Source: Sipunculus nudus
Lineage: Eukaryota > Annelida > Sipuncula > Golfingiida > Sipunculidae
DNA length: 64,000 nucleotides
Direction of reading: 5' to 3'
Assembly: GCA_026874595.1 (NCBI GenBank)
Contig: CM049318.1
Coordinates: 10,957,241 to 11,021,240, forward strand
Shown here: positions 12,001 through 27,300 of the stretch, piece after piece
How positions within the stretch are numbered: position 1 is the stretch's first letter
Layout: the number at the start of each line of letters is the position of its first letter
Program-made: the position numbers and the translations under genes
The notes under the pieces: generated by a model
Told to the model about the DNA's origin: nothing
Databases searched by the model: none
The model's input: only the letters and a program-made list of their open reading frames with translations

Positions 12001-15000
12001 ATTTTTCATTTCTGACAAGTTATGACACACATTATCTTTAACCCTTTACTGTTTACAAGCCACTAAAGAGCACTCTAAATGGGCAACTAGAATGCCATGA
12101 TATGTATAGATTCTTTTAGGACAAAAATATTGCATATTATTTCTAAGTTTCAATGATTTTCAATAATCTTCAGCAAACCCTCTTAGTGGGAACTGTTGAA
12201 AATTTGATAAAGATACAAAAAAAAGCTTGAGAAGATATGGCTGTTAGTGTTAATATAAATAGTGTCAGAATTTGCTGGAAATCTAAAATAAATGTAAACA
12301 GTAAAGGGTTAAAATACAGGCAATATCTTCTCAGCCTTTGTTATAACCTTACCAAATTTTCAACAATTCTTAGTGAGAGGATTTGCTTAAGGTTATTGGG
12401 AATCTTTAAAACATAAACGTGCAATAAGTTTGACCTAGGTGCCACTTCTGAGTGCACTTTAGTGCCCCTGCAACAGTTAAGGGATAAGATTTCTAAGCTG
12501 CATCCATCTTTCTCTTTCACATTCTGACCACCCATGTTGTCAGAAGACACACTTGACTCAGGCACCACATGATGGAACACAATGTTTAATAGAGCACACA
12601 CCTGATACAGTACACACCTGTACAGGGGTAGAAATCTGGTGTTAAATTTACACTAATTTTCAGCACAGTGGGCATGTACCATACACAGAAGTGTTTCAGA
12701 ACACTTTGGTTGAATTATGATAAATCAATAAAACTTTATTTATCATATTTTTACAAAACACACTGTGAAAGTAACCATCAAGTTAAAAGCTAGCTTGATA
12801 GTTAATATGACTTGAATTGTGTGGTCATTCAATAAAAATATTGTGAATCTTTTTCAATTGTGGACTCCGGCCAAAATGATTAAATGAAGACTACTGATAC
12901 CAAAAAGAGTGGTTTATAACATATATAATAATTACTGCTATTGAAGGCTTTTGTTCATTAATAGGCCTTGATGCAAATAGTCATATTATTGAAGAGATTG
13001 AGTGAAGCACCCTTTTCACATTGGACCAAACAATTTGAATATTCAAAAGGGAATTCATTTTATTGTCACTCTTAGGTCCTGCTTGAGAATTTAACTGCAT
13101 ATGAAAGTGAGCTCAGACTTACCAGGTGTGGTGCCAGCTGTGGTGCCAGCTGTGGTGGTGGCAACTGTTGAACTTGGTGTTATCGTTGTACCTGCCGTGG
13201 TGGAGGAAGTCGTGCTTGGAGGAGTGAATGTCTCGCGTACTGTTGTTCCTTCTCCTTTTGTTGTGCCACTTGTTGTGCCACTTGTTGTAGTGCCACTTGT
13301 TGTAGTGCCAGCAGTTGTTCCACTTGTTGTAGTGCCACTTGTTGTAGTGCCAGCAGTTGTTCCACTTGTTGTAGTGCCACTTGTAGTGCCAGCAGTTGTT
13401 CCACTTGTTGTAGTGCCACTTGTTGTAGTGCCAGCAGTTGTGCTTGATGTAGCTGTAGTAGTCTCTGTTACATGCAACATTATTCAGATGTTTTAAACCA
13501 AATGACATTTTTAAGTCCAAATAAATGTATATAAAAATGCAAAAATTACAGACTGCCAACAGAGAAAAAGTAAACAGTGACAACCTGTGTTTACAAAAAC
13601 ATCAAAAGGATGCCATACTGAGCTAATACCCATATACTGAGTCTCGTATACCAAAAGTAACAATGCTCAAACTTAGCTGGGTGAAATGAATTTCAAATCA
13701 ATATTCAACAAATAATAAACAAAAAAATAGATGGATTGAGAGCAGGATGGACAAAACTCAATCTACTATACCCTACAACCTACAGGTGGGAGTATAAAAA
13801 TATTTCTTGTTTTTAGATATTTATTCTTTTAAACAATTTAATGATTACTTGATTATTACAGTTTTCTACCCATGTCTGCACAAAATTGACATATAAAAGA
13901 GCCATTTTAAATAATATGACAAATATAATATAAGGTTGATAGGCTCTTGTGACTATAATGAATTATTACAGATGTGAAGATGAACTTAGCTAACATGAGA
14001 GTGTAATATCTGTATGAGACTGGCTGAGCCGTACATACCAGGTGAAGGCGATGGGTTGCCGGTCACGAGTTCTGTTGTGCTACTTGGAGTGGAGGCTGAG
14101 GTGGTGGTGCCAGGGACGGAGGTGGTGCCCGATCCTGTTGTGCTGGATGGAGCAGCAGTAGTTGAAACCACAGTGGTTTCTGGTGTTGTTGAGCCTGGAG
14201 TTGTCCTGGGTGTGGTTCTGATGCTCGGTGTTTGGCTGGTGCCTGTTGTTTTCCTTGTTGTGGAAGGCTGTGAGGTTGCTGGGGTGGTCAGCCTCTGTGT
14301 GGTTGTAATGACCTGCGTAACAGTTGTGCCTTCTCCACCAGTTGTGGTGCTGACAGTCGTTACCGGAGTGGTTGTTACACCTGTGCTCTGCTGGGTGGGT
14401 AAGGTCGGAGGACCAGTGGTTGAGCCAGCTTCAGTTGTTGTACCCTCAGTTGAAACAGTTGTGGTAGATCCAGTGAATACAGGCAAAGTGGTTGTTTCTG
14501 TCTGTTCCTTGCCTCCAGTAGTAGTCTCAACCTCACCAGTTGTTGTGCTACTGGAAACTGCTGTAGTAGTCTCAGCCTCACTAGTTGTTGATCTAGTGGT
14601 GACTGCAGTTGTTTCTGGAGGAGCTGTAGTTGATGGTAATGTTGTTGTCCTTTCAACTGTAGTTGTCTCAACAACTGTTGTTGTACTCACAACTGTCAAA
14701 CAAAGATAAACAAGTAGTCTATTGATTACTTCAAAGGTTCTGAATAAGTGTTCAGCTTCAGAAAATAAATATCACCATAGGGAAATCATACAACATATCA
14801 GAGTCTTTCACTTCATTTGCAACTCTCAAATTTTAGGCTTGTCCATGATAAGGTTCATAAAGTGTGAAGTGTGGTGATACTATGGTTAAATAAGCTTTAT
14901 ACTTGTTATACATCTGTCTTATACTATAGCAGTACCAAAAGACCTTTGGTTAAACAAATTTTAAGATAAACCCATGGAACCATGGAACCATTCTTCAGAG

Positions 15001-17971
15001 ATCAAGTAGTTTGTATGATTTTCACCAAATATGGAAGACGGATAAAAAATATGACAAGGAATGATCCAATCATATTTCTTGATGTCATGTATCCTTCCTG
15101 ATTATGTAGACTACAATTAAGGTCTAATCATGTGATGCACTATGATCAATCTAAAACTTTATAAAATCACATTCACATATATCTCATGATTGGATAATGT
15201 ACAGGAACTGGCTTACCTGTGGATTGATAACAAGCATGGACTGACACAATAACATTATATTCAGTCACGTCTGGAGTAGGGCTCTCCAGTGTGATGCGGA
15301 TCACCTGGGCCAGAACATGAGGCTGACTACCGGTAGACACAGGCTTCGTTGTATCCTCAACAGCAGTAGGATTATCTTCATTAAATGGCCTGAAGTTCTC
15401 ACTTTCACTGTCACTTGGCTTGTATTCTATCTTGGCTGAAGCCACAGTGTCTTCAATCACAATTCTGTCCACCTCTACTGGCTCCCGCAGTCTGATGATT
15501 ATTGTTGGTTTGTCATTAGAGTTTTCAGATGGCAGGTCAAAGGTCACTCCTTTTCCACCTGGGGCCAGGTCCTCCTTATTGCCTCCAGGAGGGTAAAACT
15601 CAACAACCTCATTTGCTATGAATGCTGGATCTTTCATCATATCAGTGAACTGGCAAGTGGCTACAAAGTAAATAATACAGTTATAAAATAGATCACATGT
15701 ATTCCTACAAGTCCCTACAACACTTACACAACCACAACCCTATTTAAATAAAGTAAACTGTTCATGTCAGCATCAAGTTTTATTTTGCCGGATGCTTTAC
15801 TTGTACCCTTATTGTGGATTTTAATTGCAATGATTTGTTTGTGTTGCTTTGTTTGTCTGTTAGCAACATAACTCAAAAAGTTTACAACAGATTTTGATGA
15901 AATTTTGAGGATAGCTGGGCATTGATAAATGGATCATTTGATTAAACTGGTCCAGAACCACCATTTGGATCTAGGAATTTTTTCAAGGAAAAATGCTGCA
16001 TTTCTGACATTGCCATATGCCAAGGTAATGTGCTGCCTTGGTGGGCACACACTGGGTATAAATTTCTGGTTTGTATTACTTTATACATATTACACAGAAT
16101 ATTTGGTAAATCCTAAACTATTCCTTTCCTTAAGGTGTTATATTTCTTTGTTGGATACCCTTTTCTTGAACAACATTAAGTCCTGTTACCTGTTATAGTT
16201 TAATAATTTTAGAGAATAGCTGTTCAACATACTTGTTGTGGTGACCACTGGTGTTGTGGTGATCTCCTCAGACACTGTGGTTACAGGTGGTGTACTTGTG
16301 CTGGTTACTTGTGGAGTGGCAGTACTGGATGAACTGGTGGTTGAGCTGGTTGTTGTCGATGATGTTGTTCCAGCTGAGCAAAATAAACAATATACTCTTG
16401 TACTACTACATGACTTATGACCAGGGTATAACAATATTTTGAAATCAAAATATAAGATAGACACAACCAAGTGGAAGCAACTCCTGCACTGTGACCCTGT
16501 TGCCCTTATACGACAGTCTGTGGGATTTCTCCCATAAAAAAAATTACAGGCCATGAATAGTTAAGGGGGCACGGTAGGTAGCTATTATGTCTTACAGACC
16601 CCACTGCTTCTTGGGCCAGATCAATTATATATATGATACAACCATAATACATGACAACCTCATTAGACAAAAGTAAAGTGCTTGTTGTGTTCAGCTTATC
16701 ATGTTTAAGTCATACAGTTCTCAACTTGTGGCAGGTCTAACATGACCAAGCATAATAATCATCCACTTTTAAGAAATCTATACCATCATTTTGATATACG
16801 CATATTTTCATAATTATAAATTGACATTAATTTGCAAAAACTATACTTATTTCTATAGGCTCACATGGATTTCAGAGAACTGCAGTGTAAGTTTATCACT
16901 GTTATTTCACTACAATTCAAGCTAACAGTAAAAATAAGCATCTCCGGTAGCCATACCTGTAGTAGTTCCAACAGGTGTGGTGCCTTCAGTGGTGCCTGAT
17001 GTGGTTCCAGTTGTGGACACAGCTGTGGTTGAGGTTGGTTGTTCAGTCTTGGTGGTGGTAGCACCAGTGGTAGAAGCAGCTGTGGTGCCAGTGGAGCTTG
17101 GAGTGGTGACTGTTGTCGAACTGGTGCTGGAGACAATGCCTGTGGTGCTAACTCTTGTGACTGTTGTGGTTGTCTCTGTTGGGGCTGTGGTTGTAGGACC
17201 TGGTCTCTCAGTTGTAGTTGTCACTGAAAACATGGAGGAAAATTAATAGTACCACAGAGACCCTGAAGTTCTGTAATAAGTAGTCATTTATTTACTATTA
17301 TCTTTGATATGTGGTCTTCCATTAAACAAATTGAACTGTATAGGTGAAGGGAAAGGTTGGGTTAAAAGTCTGATGTCACCAACATTGTCAGTCTCATCAA
17401 AATCTACAATTTATCTTCCTGTTCATTCAGTTCTGTTATTCTTTTAGCCTTTCTCAGCAACCATAGATCGTCTGTGATTACCTGGGCCCAGTACCCACTG
17501 AGAAGGTTCACCTTGTGGTATAGACCTTGACCAAGGGTCTCATTAGAGAGAAAATTAATCCATCATTTTCCAGTTTAAAATACAGTCCCCTAACCATTAC
17601 AACACCACATTCCAAACTTTCACATCTTGCTTAGGGTGACTGTCTGAATATTTATACATTCTTTCTTATAATTATTCCTGTAAAATCTGTCTGCATACTA
17701 TGAATTATCAAAATGAATGCTTCATTATTGTGGTATAACTAATTTTGTATGATTATTATTGATTTTTCCAAATTCTTCCATACCTGTTTAGCTATATGGG
17801 CTAAGCAATATCTAAATGCTAGAAAGAAAATGGGGGAAAAATCCAAGGATATGTACAACAAAATTTAAACAATCTGTCAAATTGCCTAATGGAACTTATC
17901 ATTATTCTTTAAATATCTAGTCTGCAAAATACTCTCACAACTTATAAATCTTAATATGTAATATATATATA

Positions 17972-18004
<33 letters not shown>

Positions 18005-21000
18005 ATTATTATTATTATTATTATAGAAAGGCTCAATTTATAAATGCTAGGACTATGAAACATAATCTATTAACCGGTGCGTTCGTAGCAAGCAAGTATT
18101 TCAACAGTTTCAGCATATTCCAGTTCTGTTCCTAGATCGTTTCTTCTGACTTTTAAATTTAAATACACACTGAGCCATATGGGCCATGCATTAACAAAAT
18201 GCTAAATGACACATATCATTATTCTTTAAATAACTTGTCTCCAAAACCTCTAACAAATTCTCCATCTAAATGTGTATATATCATGGAAAGACTTAATTCA
18301 TACCGGGTATAACTAATCAACTCACCTATGCGTTCGTAGCAGGCAAGTATTTCAATAATTTCATCATATTCCAGTTCTGTTCCTACATCGTTTCGTCTGA
18401 CTTTTGTCAATGTTATCCTGACCTTCTTCACAGGCTTAGTGCTATCAAGCTGATAAGGGAAGCTTGCATTATGTGCTGGTGCCAATGTGATCCAGGGCCC
18501 ATCTTTGCTCCTCTGTACCTCAATCTTGATCGTTTCTGAATTTCCTTTAACCTGAACACTAGCGGCTTGGATACCCTCATCTTCTTTTGTCAGTTCAATT
18601 TCTATGAATGGATCTGTATTGTCGTCTGGATTTTTCGTTGGCGGTTTCCAGCCTGATCCACCAGGTCTGGCATTTTCTGGATTTGAGTTCTCTGGTTTAG
18701 CTGAGAGCTGGTCATCTGGGATGAATGCTGGATTTTCCATACCCTGTGTCATTGCACACTGAGCTGTAAGAACATTAAAGATGGAAATGGTCAGACCAAT
18801 AAATCAAACATCTATATAATTATAGTTGTTTTATTTTTTAAGACAAAGGTTTACCTGCTTTTATTCTGATTTGGCCTTGGAAATTTAGAACACGTATTAG
18901 CAGCGTGCTCTTCTAGAACAAGTTTGTTTTATTAGTGGGATCATGACCTGTTAAGCTGCATAATTAATAATTTTAATATTCCCACAACAGGTCCCCTGTC
19001 TCTTTCCCCCTTAAGGTCCTCAATGCCTGTCACATTGTTTAGGGAGGCACCCTGGGTTTATCCTGCATATTGAGCTTACAGGCCACATATTGTGCAATTT
19101 GTGCTCACAGGTCCACTCTAATCCCAATTGATCACAATAATTCCCTGAACAGGAAGTTACAGGCCTCGATTTTCATTTTTGGAAATGACAAGCTACTGCT
19201 GCCTGTCAAATTTGAACTTGACAGGCAACAAAGAAATCTGACAGGCATTTTTCATTTTTTTCATTTGTTTGCATTATTTTATTTGGAATGAAGTCTAAAT
19301 AAGAAAAAAAAAAATATCCAGGTATGTTTTGTTCATCGTGACGATGGTGGGTGAAATGGAGACACAGACGGGGGTTGGGAAATGGCAATTTTTTTACCAG
19401 GTGATAATCTAATAGCAGGTCTAATTTGGATGATGATAGACCTTATAATAGATATGTTAATGGTATTTCAAGTATTTATTTATATACTATATATGTTAAA
19501 CACGAGGTAAGCGGGTTTTTACAACTAAACACAGCGTGGATACGATGTAGTTTCCTGCGAAACTGTATTACCAATATCCTAATACAGCAGACCAATTGGA
19601 TAATGCAAAAAATAATGTAGATGTGTAGCCCACACTGCAGTAACCGCTATGTTTAGCTTTAAAAGATCATTTTTCTGATTGGCCGACAGGTAGCCATTTT
19701 TCCCTGAGTAGATCTGAATGGTGCTAGCTTAGAGCCACCATGTGTCAATGTAAGAGACTATCAGCTCATTTGCTAGTTTCCCAGGCCAGTTTCCTCATAA
19801 ACGGGAAACCAGTAACACTAATTTTATTTTTTAATTAAAAAGCATATAGAGTGGCTGCGATTGTGTACAGACAAGAAGGACGCAGTGAGGAATTTTTTTG
19901 ACCAGCAGCTTGCTGCCAGTCAGGATCGTGGCTAACGGCAGCCAGCCAATTTTAACCGGCATTTGCCGGTTGCCAGTCGTCAAACTGGAGGCCTGAGTTA
20001 AGCTTTTTAATTCAAAACAAAGATCACATGACTCTGCTTTAAATGCCTGGGCTTTTCAGTAAGGTTAACACTGGGACCAGTTACACGTCCACCATCAGAC
20101 TTTTTTATGGACCAACAGCTATGTTGATTTCTATACATTCATGAATAGCTTTCCATTATAACCATGGTTTCAACACATAATCCAATTAATAGGTTGTTTG
20201 ATAAAAATGTTGTTCAAAGGCCTACACAGTTCAATGGGGTGGGGTTGGTGATTTTTTGTGGATATACACATATTTTCTTTAAGGATACGCAATCTTCGGA
20301 CACTCTGAAAACATAAAAATATATTACCATTACCGTTTTAAGCTGACAGGAATTATAATAGCACACTAGATTCTGCAGTTGTAGCCTAAAAACCTCTACC
20401 AGTTTCTTCTTATTAGTCATGGTTCATTGTTTATGTATAAACACTGTCATGGATCAGTGACCCAGTTTCACCTGGCAAGTGGAAGAACAAATGCATACAA
20501 TTGGTTTCTTCATGGGGACAAAGGAATTCTTCTTTTGTCAGAATTGCATATAAAAAAATTATTATATTGATTCTGATTACCATTAAACATTTAATTGATT
20601 GTTCATATGGTTTTACCCTAACCCTCTTAAACGTTTTTTTGTGTTAATTCTACTAAAGAAAAGCAAAAACCAAGGCTTAATTCATTTCTTTGCCACAGAT
20701 TTGCAGTAAAAGAGGTGCACCTTTTTTTCAAATCTGACCATTGAGCTTATACTTACTTGTGGTTTTGGTGGTAGAGATGGTTGTGGTGACAACGGGTGTG
20801 GTTGTTGTTGTGCCTTGTGTTGTAACAACTGGAGTTGTACCAGCTGTGGTGGTGGCAGCAGTTGTACCAGCTGTGGTGGTTGCAGCAGTTGTACCAGATG
20901 TGGTGGTGGCAGCAGTTGTACCAGCCGTGGTGGTGGCAGCAGTTGTACCAGCTGTGGTGCTTGGAGGAGTGAATGTTGAAAATCCAGATGTTCCTTCACC

Positions 21001-24000
21001 ACCAGTGGTTGTAGCAGCTGTGGTTCCTGCTGTGGTTCCAGCAGTTGTTCCAGGTGTGGTGCCAGTTGTACCAACTGTGGTGCTCTCTGTACCAGCTGTT
21101 GTAGTTTCAGTGAACACTGGCAGAGTTGTTGTTATTGTTTCCTCCTTTGCTCCAGTTGTTGTTGCAACTCCAGTAGTTGTTGTAGCTGCAGTTGATGGAG
21201 TAGTTGTTGTTCCTGTAGCTGTGGTTGATCCTGGAGTACTTGTAGCTGGTGTTGTTGGAGAGGTTGGCCCAGTGGTTGGTGCTGTAGTTCCTGGAGTGGT
21301 GGTTGGAGGAGTGAATGTTGAAAATCCTGATGTTCCTTCACCACCTGTGGTTGTAGCAGCTGTGGTTCCTGTTGTGGTTCCAGCAGTTGTTCCAGCTGTG
21401 GTGCCAGTTGAACCAGCTGTAGTGGTGGCAGCAGTTGTACTAGCTGTAGTGCCAGTTGAACCAGCTGTAGTACTAGATGTACTTCCTGTGGTGCCAGTTG
21501 TACCAGCTGTGGTGCTCTCTGTACCAGCTGTTGTAGTTTCAGTGAACACTGGCAGGGTTGTTGTTATTGTTTCCTCCTTTGCTCCAGTTGTTGTTGCAAC
21601 TCCAAAAGTTGTTGTAGCTGCAGTTGATGGAGTAGTTGTTCCTGTTGCTGTGGTTGAGCCTGGAGTACTTGTAGATGGTGTTGTTGGAGAGGTTGGTCCT
21701 GTGGTTGGTGCCGTGGTTCCTGGAGTGGTGCTTGGAGGAGTGAATGTTGAAAATCCTGATGTTCCTTCACCACCTGTGGTTGTGGGGCCTGTGGCTCTGG
21801 TTGTGGTTTCAACTGTGGAAGCTGTGGTGCCTGGTGTGGTACCAGCTGTGGTGCCAGATGTAGTACCAGCTGTGGTGCCTGATGTGGTACCAGCTGTGGT
21901 GCCTGATGTGGTACCAGCAGTTGTAGTAGGAGTGGGGCTTGCTGTTGTAGTTTTTCTTATTGTTGTTGATAGAACTCCTGTGGTTGTCCTGACCACCTCT
22001 GTAACTGTGGTTGATGTATGTCCAACAGTCGTTGTTGTAACTAGGAATGGCAAATGCAAACACTGATTATTGCATAAATTTATTCACAAAAAAAAATGTA
22101 AATGTTTCTTTTGAATATGTCAAATTTCTTTGTCAAAATCTGTCCAAAATTCACTCATTCTCAAAGTGTATACTTTTTCACTTTCACTTCATTCAAGTTT
22201 ATTGATCTAATAAATATAGTGCCCACACTGGCATCCCTTGATATTATTACAATACAGATACATGGGGATTGTTATCTCACAATTAGTTTAGGACTTACAA
22301 TATACAATCTTCTTTATAATTATTTTGCAATGGTTGGCTGGGGAAAGCTGGTGGCAACCAAAGATAACACTGTTATATATAAGCACATTGGCACTACAGT
22401 AATGAAACAAAAGGGCTAAACAACCCATGAAAAAGAATTGGTAAGATTAATTAACATCATGGACATGAAAAATCCAGCGGACTAACACCATTCACAAAAT
22501 AGTTGTTTACCTGTGAATTTGAAGCAACCATTGACAGATATTCTCATATTTGTCATTGGACTGCTGGTGGTTATTGTGACAGACAGGATTTCCTTCTTCA
22601 CTTGTATGACTTTGTCCTTTGGCAATGTTGTAGTGGTTGTCATACCATCACTTGCTGTGATGGTGACATCCATGTTTCCAACTTCACCAAAGATGGAGAT
22701 AGTAGTCACCTGAAAGAGGACATACATTAAATTATACCATTCATCCCGGGTGCACTTCTTTTGATCTGAGCATAACATTTGAAATTCAATATGCATTGAG
22801 TTTGCAAGGATATGCCAGTCTTGCAGTAATGTAAGCTATACATCATTGTATTTCTTGTTTTAAAGGGACAGAAATTTATTTTTGAAATGACAAGTGTGGT
22901 GATATATCAATTAGGAATCTGTGCAGACAGGTTTAACAAAAGAAAGAAAGTCTAAACTACATTTTTCCCTGATAATGAGACATAAATTATTATCTCTAAA
23001 GAAAAGACTGTATTCAGGTCATGCTGGTGTGCTGGTTGGTTGTTGTAGAAGAATTGGTGAGACCATCAGACAGTCCATAGCCTATGAAAACATTTCAGTC
23101 CATCATATAACAAAATTAACAAATCACAAATATAATCCTTAAGTTTAAGGCCCTTTTTGCTCAAACAAATCTCTCCAGATATTCTCCTGACTTCACCCTC
23201 TCTGCGATTTCCAATTTTTAAAATAGCCCAGTATGGGCGCCCTCTACTGTGTGTTTCTTGAACTATCTGGTGACCATGTCACTGGTGGCCAGCAGAATGT
23301 GTAGAACTTGAAGATATATGCAGTCAGTTCAAGTTAAATACCTCTGTGACTAAAGAAAGTCTTAATGATATTTTGATATTAACACTGTAAGATTTTGAAA
23401 TGCTCTATGGGACAATAAATTGTTCATTTTTCGAGCAGTTGCTGCCTGCACATGCATCTACCTTAATAGGCTCTGGATCAGACCATATGAAACGTTAACA
23501 TAAGTTTTGTAATTCTTTGGGGAAAAAATGTGCATGTATTATCCTTAATAAGACTATATTCATTTTACTGCAAAAAAAAACAAAACAAAAAAATATTCAA
23601 CACTTTCAGCTAAATTCTGTTAAAAATTGCACCTTTTCACCTTAATGACCCTATTCTTTTTGGCTTTGGATTGTCTAAAAACAAACAACACTTTCAAGCC
23701 TCATGAAAAGTTCCTGAGTATCGATGTCAGGTTCCGAAATGAACACAATAACCAATTAACCCAATATTAATAAACTGGTTTTGTCCTTGAAACCTACTTC
23801 ACAACTGTTCACATCTACTCTGTAATACAGACATCAACACATAGAGTGGAATGCATGAAATATTCTCATTCAGTGTAGACTCACATAGACAGGTTCACCA
23901 GGGAATGGTGACACATCCACAGTGATTGTCACTGTCTCGTCACCAGTTGTTGTCAGACCTGACGATCCCGGCCTCACAGTCTCTGCCTTGAAGCCATCGA

Positions 24001-24235
24001 TTTCTGACTTGATGTTCATGTCAGGGATGTAATCTTCAGTCATACCTTCTGTGGTCTCACATACTTCTACAGCAAAAACAATTATTTTTGTAATAAATGA
24101 ATCCTAATAAGCTGTCATACTTCTGAAGCATAAACAACAATAAATACAACATTGGCAAGAGATGATGTCTCATGTAAACCATCCTACAAAATGTTGATTG
24201 TTTTTTAATTTCATCATCAATCATAAGGAAACCCT

Positions 24236-24322
<87 letters not shown>

Positions 24323-27300
24323 GACTGGTTTTCTATTTTTCACATTCAATCCACAAAATGTGACTTACAAACATGAACACCACAAATGTTCGCAATACAC
24401 CTGTCTTATATCTTTTGACCTCTGACCCCATTATATATGTGAATTTTTCTGAGAATTATAATTCAGATGAGAAACTGTAGAGATTAATATTTAAACTTAA
24501 GTTTTCATGAAAATCCATGAGAATTTTAAGTTACTTTGATGCCACCAAAGTCTGGTGACCTTATTAAATATATGTTATTTTGCTGGAAATCAAACTGAGG
24601 CGAGATATTATATTGATTAATATTTCTGTTGAGTTTGAACAAAATCCATTGTAATCCTTTAAAGTTATTGCAGCAACACCACAAAGTAGCCTAGTGACCT
24701 CTGAACTTATTCAATATGCATGGATTTTGCCCGTAATCCAACTCAGACAAGAAAATCTATTGGTAGGTAGTTATGGTGAGTTTCGTGTAAATCCATCAAA
24801 GCCCCTGTAAGTTATCAAGGCAACACTAAAAGTTAAGGGTTGGATGGAGGTTATACCATAATATGTCTCAAAAAGACAGGCCAATAAAAATCTAAGCTTA
24901 TTTGACATTATGAATTTTAATTTAAAATGAAGACTTTCATGGAAAAAAAATCATCATACTTGTTGTGGTGACAGATGTAACTGGAGTGGTTACAGCTGGT
25001 GTGGTGGTCTCAGCACTGGAGGTGGTACTGCCAGGTGTGGTGCCAGGTGAAGAAACAAGTGTTGGTGTGGTACCAGCTGGTGTTGTAGCAGATGTACCAG
25101 CAGTAGTTGTGGTGCCAGATGTTCCTACTGTTGTGGTGCCAGATGTTCCCACTGTTGTGGTACCAGATGTTCCTATTGTTGTGGTACCAGATGTTTCTAC
25201 TGTTGTGGTGGCAGATGTTCCAACTGTTGTGGTACCAGATGTTCCTATTGTTGTGGTTCCAGATGTTCCCACTGTTGTGGTGGCAGATGTTCCTTCTGTT
25301 GTGGTGGCAGATGTTCCTACTGTTGTGGTGGCAGATGTTCCTACTGTTGTGGTGCCAGATGTTCCTACTGTTGTGGTGCCAGATGTTCCCACTGTTGTGG
25401 TGCCAGATGTTCCCACTGTTGTGGTGCCAGCGGTTGATGTGCTACTTGTGGTGCTAACAGTTGTTGGCGTGGTGAAAGTCTCTCTTGATGTTGTTCCTTC
25501 ACCTGTGGTGCCAGTGGGTCCTGTGGTTGTAGCTACTGGTGTGCTTGCTCTTGTTGTGCTTGGTGTGGTTGTTTCTGTGGTTGTCACTGTGGTTTCTGAA
25601 ATGTATTGATTTAGTAATGATTTTTTATAAATACTGTGGAAGGGGTTTTACACAATGAGGGATCAGTATTAATGCATCCACTGTGTTTACTATAGCAGGA
25701 GCACACACACACACACACACACACACATACAAAGAAAGGATAAACTGGTCACTCAATTTCTCATTATTTAAATGAAAATTACTACTGACCTTATGACCCT
25801 GATTCAGAATGCTGTTTACATATATGAACACTAAGGGTTTTACCTTCAAATTTGAAACATCCCAAGATGCCTAGAATCATGTCATAGGTTGTGATCTGGT
25901 CATCCTTTGGAGCCTCAGGTATCACCCGCACCCTCCTAACAGGTGTATGTTCTCTGATGTTGAAAGGTTTGGTTACATCAATGGCATTGCCTGTGTCCTT
26001 CAACTGAGATTCACCCTCTAGTTCATAAATAATTCTTGCTGTTGCTACATTTCCGTTAACATTGATACTCTCAAGGACAACTGGGGTTGGGAAGGTCACT
26101 TCTACCCAGCTATCGATATCTATGGGTACATTCCATCCTGGGCTGGAACGAACATTCTCTGCTGGTGGCTGGTTTACATTGGAGGTGATCCAGGTATTCT
26201 TGATGTATGATTCATCAGTCATACCATCAACCACAGTGCATACCTCTGTAAACAAACCAGGTTTTATTATGCTAAAAAGTGTACACAAATGGTTGCATTA
26301 GCATTTATATGTTGTTATCATTGCTAAACAAATTAACATCTACTTCAGATGTCAATGACAAAGGATGATGTCAATATGAAAGGATCTGTTCTACTAAAAT
26401 ACTTCAAACACTATACATTAAGAATAAAAGTAACTTATTTATAAACACTATGCAGCACTTCAAACATTTATATTTAAATTTCATGCACAAGATTTATGAA
26501 TAAATAACAGTCCATTCAATATGCCAATAAAATAATAACATTTTATTTAAATATAACACTTTCATCTTGATTAAATTGCCTATTCTATGTTGCTTAATGT
26601 TTAATGGATCATACATGATTACTGGCCATGAATTATCTGACCTACCTGTTGTTGTTGTTTCAACAACAGGGCCTGTTGTTGTTGTCACTACTGATGGTGT
26701 GGTTGTTCCTGATGTAGCAATTGTTGTACCAGTTGCAGCTGTGGTGGTGGCAGCAGTTGTACCAGCTGTAGTGGTGGCAGCAGTTGTACCACCTGTGGTG
26801 GTGGCAGCAGTTGTACCAGCTGTGGTTGTAGCAGCAGTTGTACCAGAAGTGGTGATTTCAGCAGTTGTACCAGCTGTGGTGGTTACAGCAGTTGTACCAG
26901 CTGTAGTGGTAGCAGTTGTACCAGCTGTGGTGGTGGCAGCAGTTGTACCAGCTGTGGTGGTGGCAGCAGTTGTACCAGCTGTGGTGGTAGCAGTTGTACC
27001 AGCTGTGGTGGTGCCAGTTGTACCAGCTGTGGTGCTTGGAGGAGTGAATGTTGAAAATCCAGATGTTCCTTCACCACCAGTGGTTGTGGGAGCTGTTGCA
27101 CCTGTTGTAGTTCCAGCAGTTGTTCCAGGTGTGGTGCCAGTTGTTCCAGGTGTGGTGCCAGATGTACCAGCTGTGGTGCCAGTTGTACCAGCTGTGGTGC
27201 CCTGTGTACCAGCTGTTGTAGTTCCAGCAGTTGTTCCAGGTGTGGTGCCAGTTGTTCCAGGTGTGGTGCCAGATGTACCAGCTGTGGTGCCAGTTGTACC

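Noticed and set aside
20741-22066. Long plus-strand Val-rich frames (VVVPAVV type), here 441 codons, and similar ones at 14014, 24965, 26567, 33555, 38061, 57400 and elsewhere
   Set aside because: They are the exact antisense of Thr-rich minus-strand exons (ACA/ACC/ACT gives TGT/GGT/AGT); the minus strand has consistent splice sites and phases.
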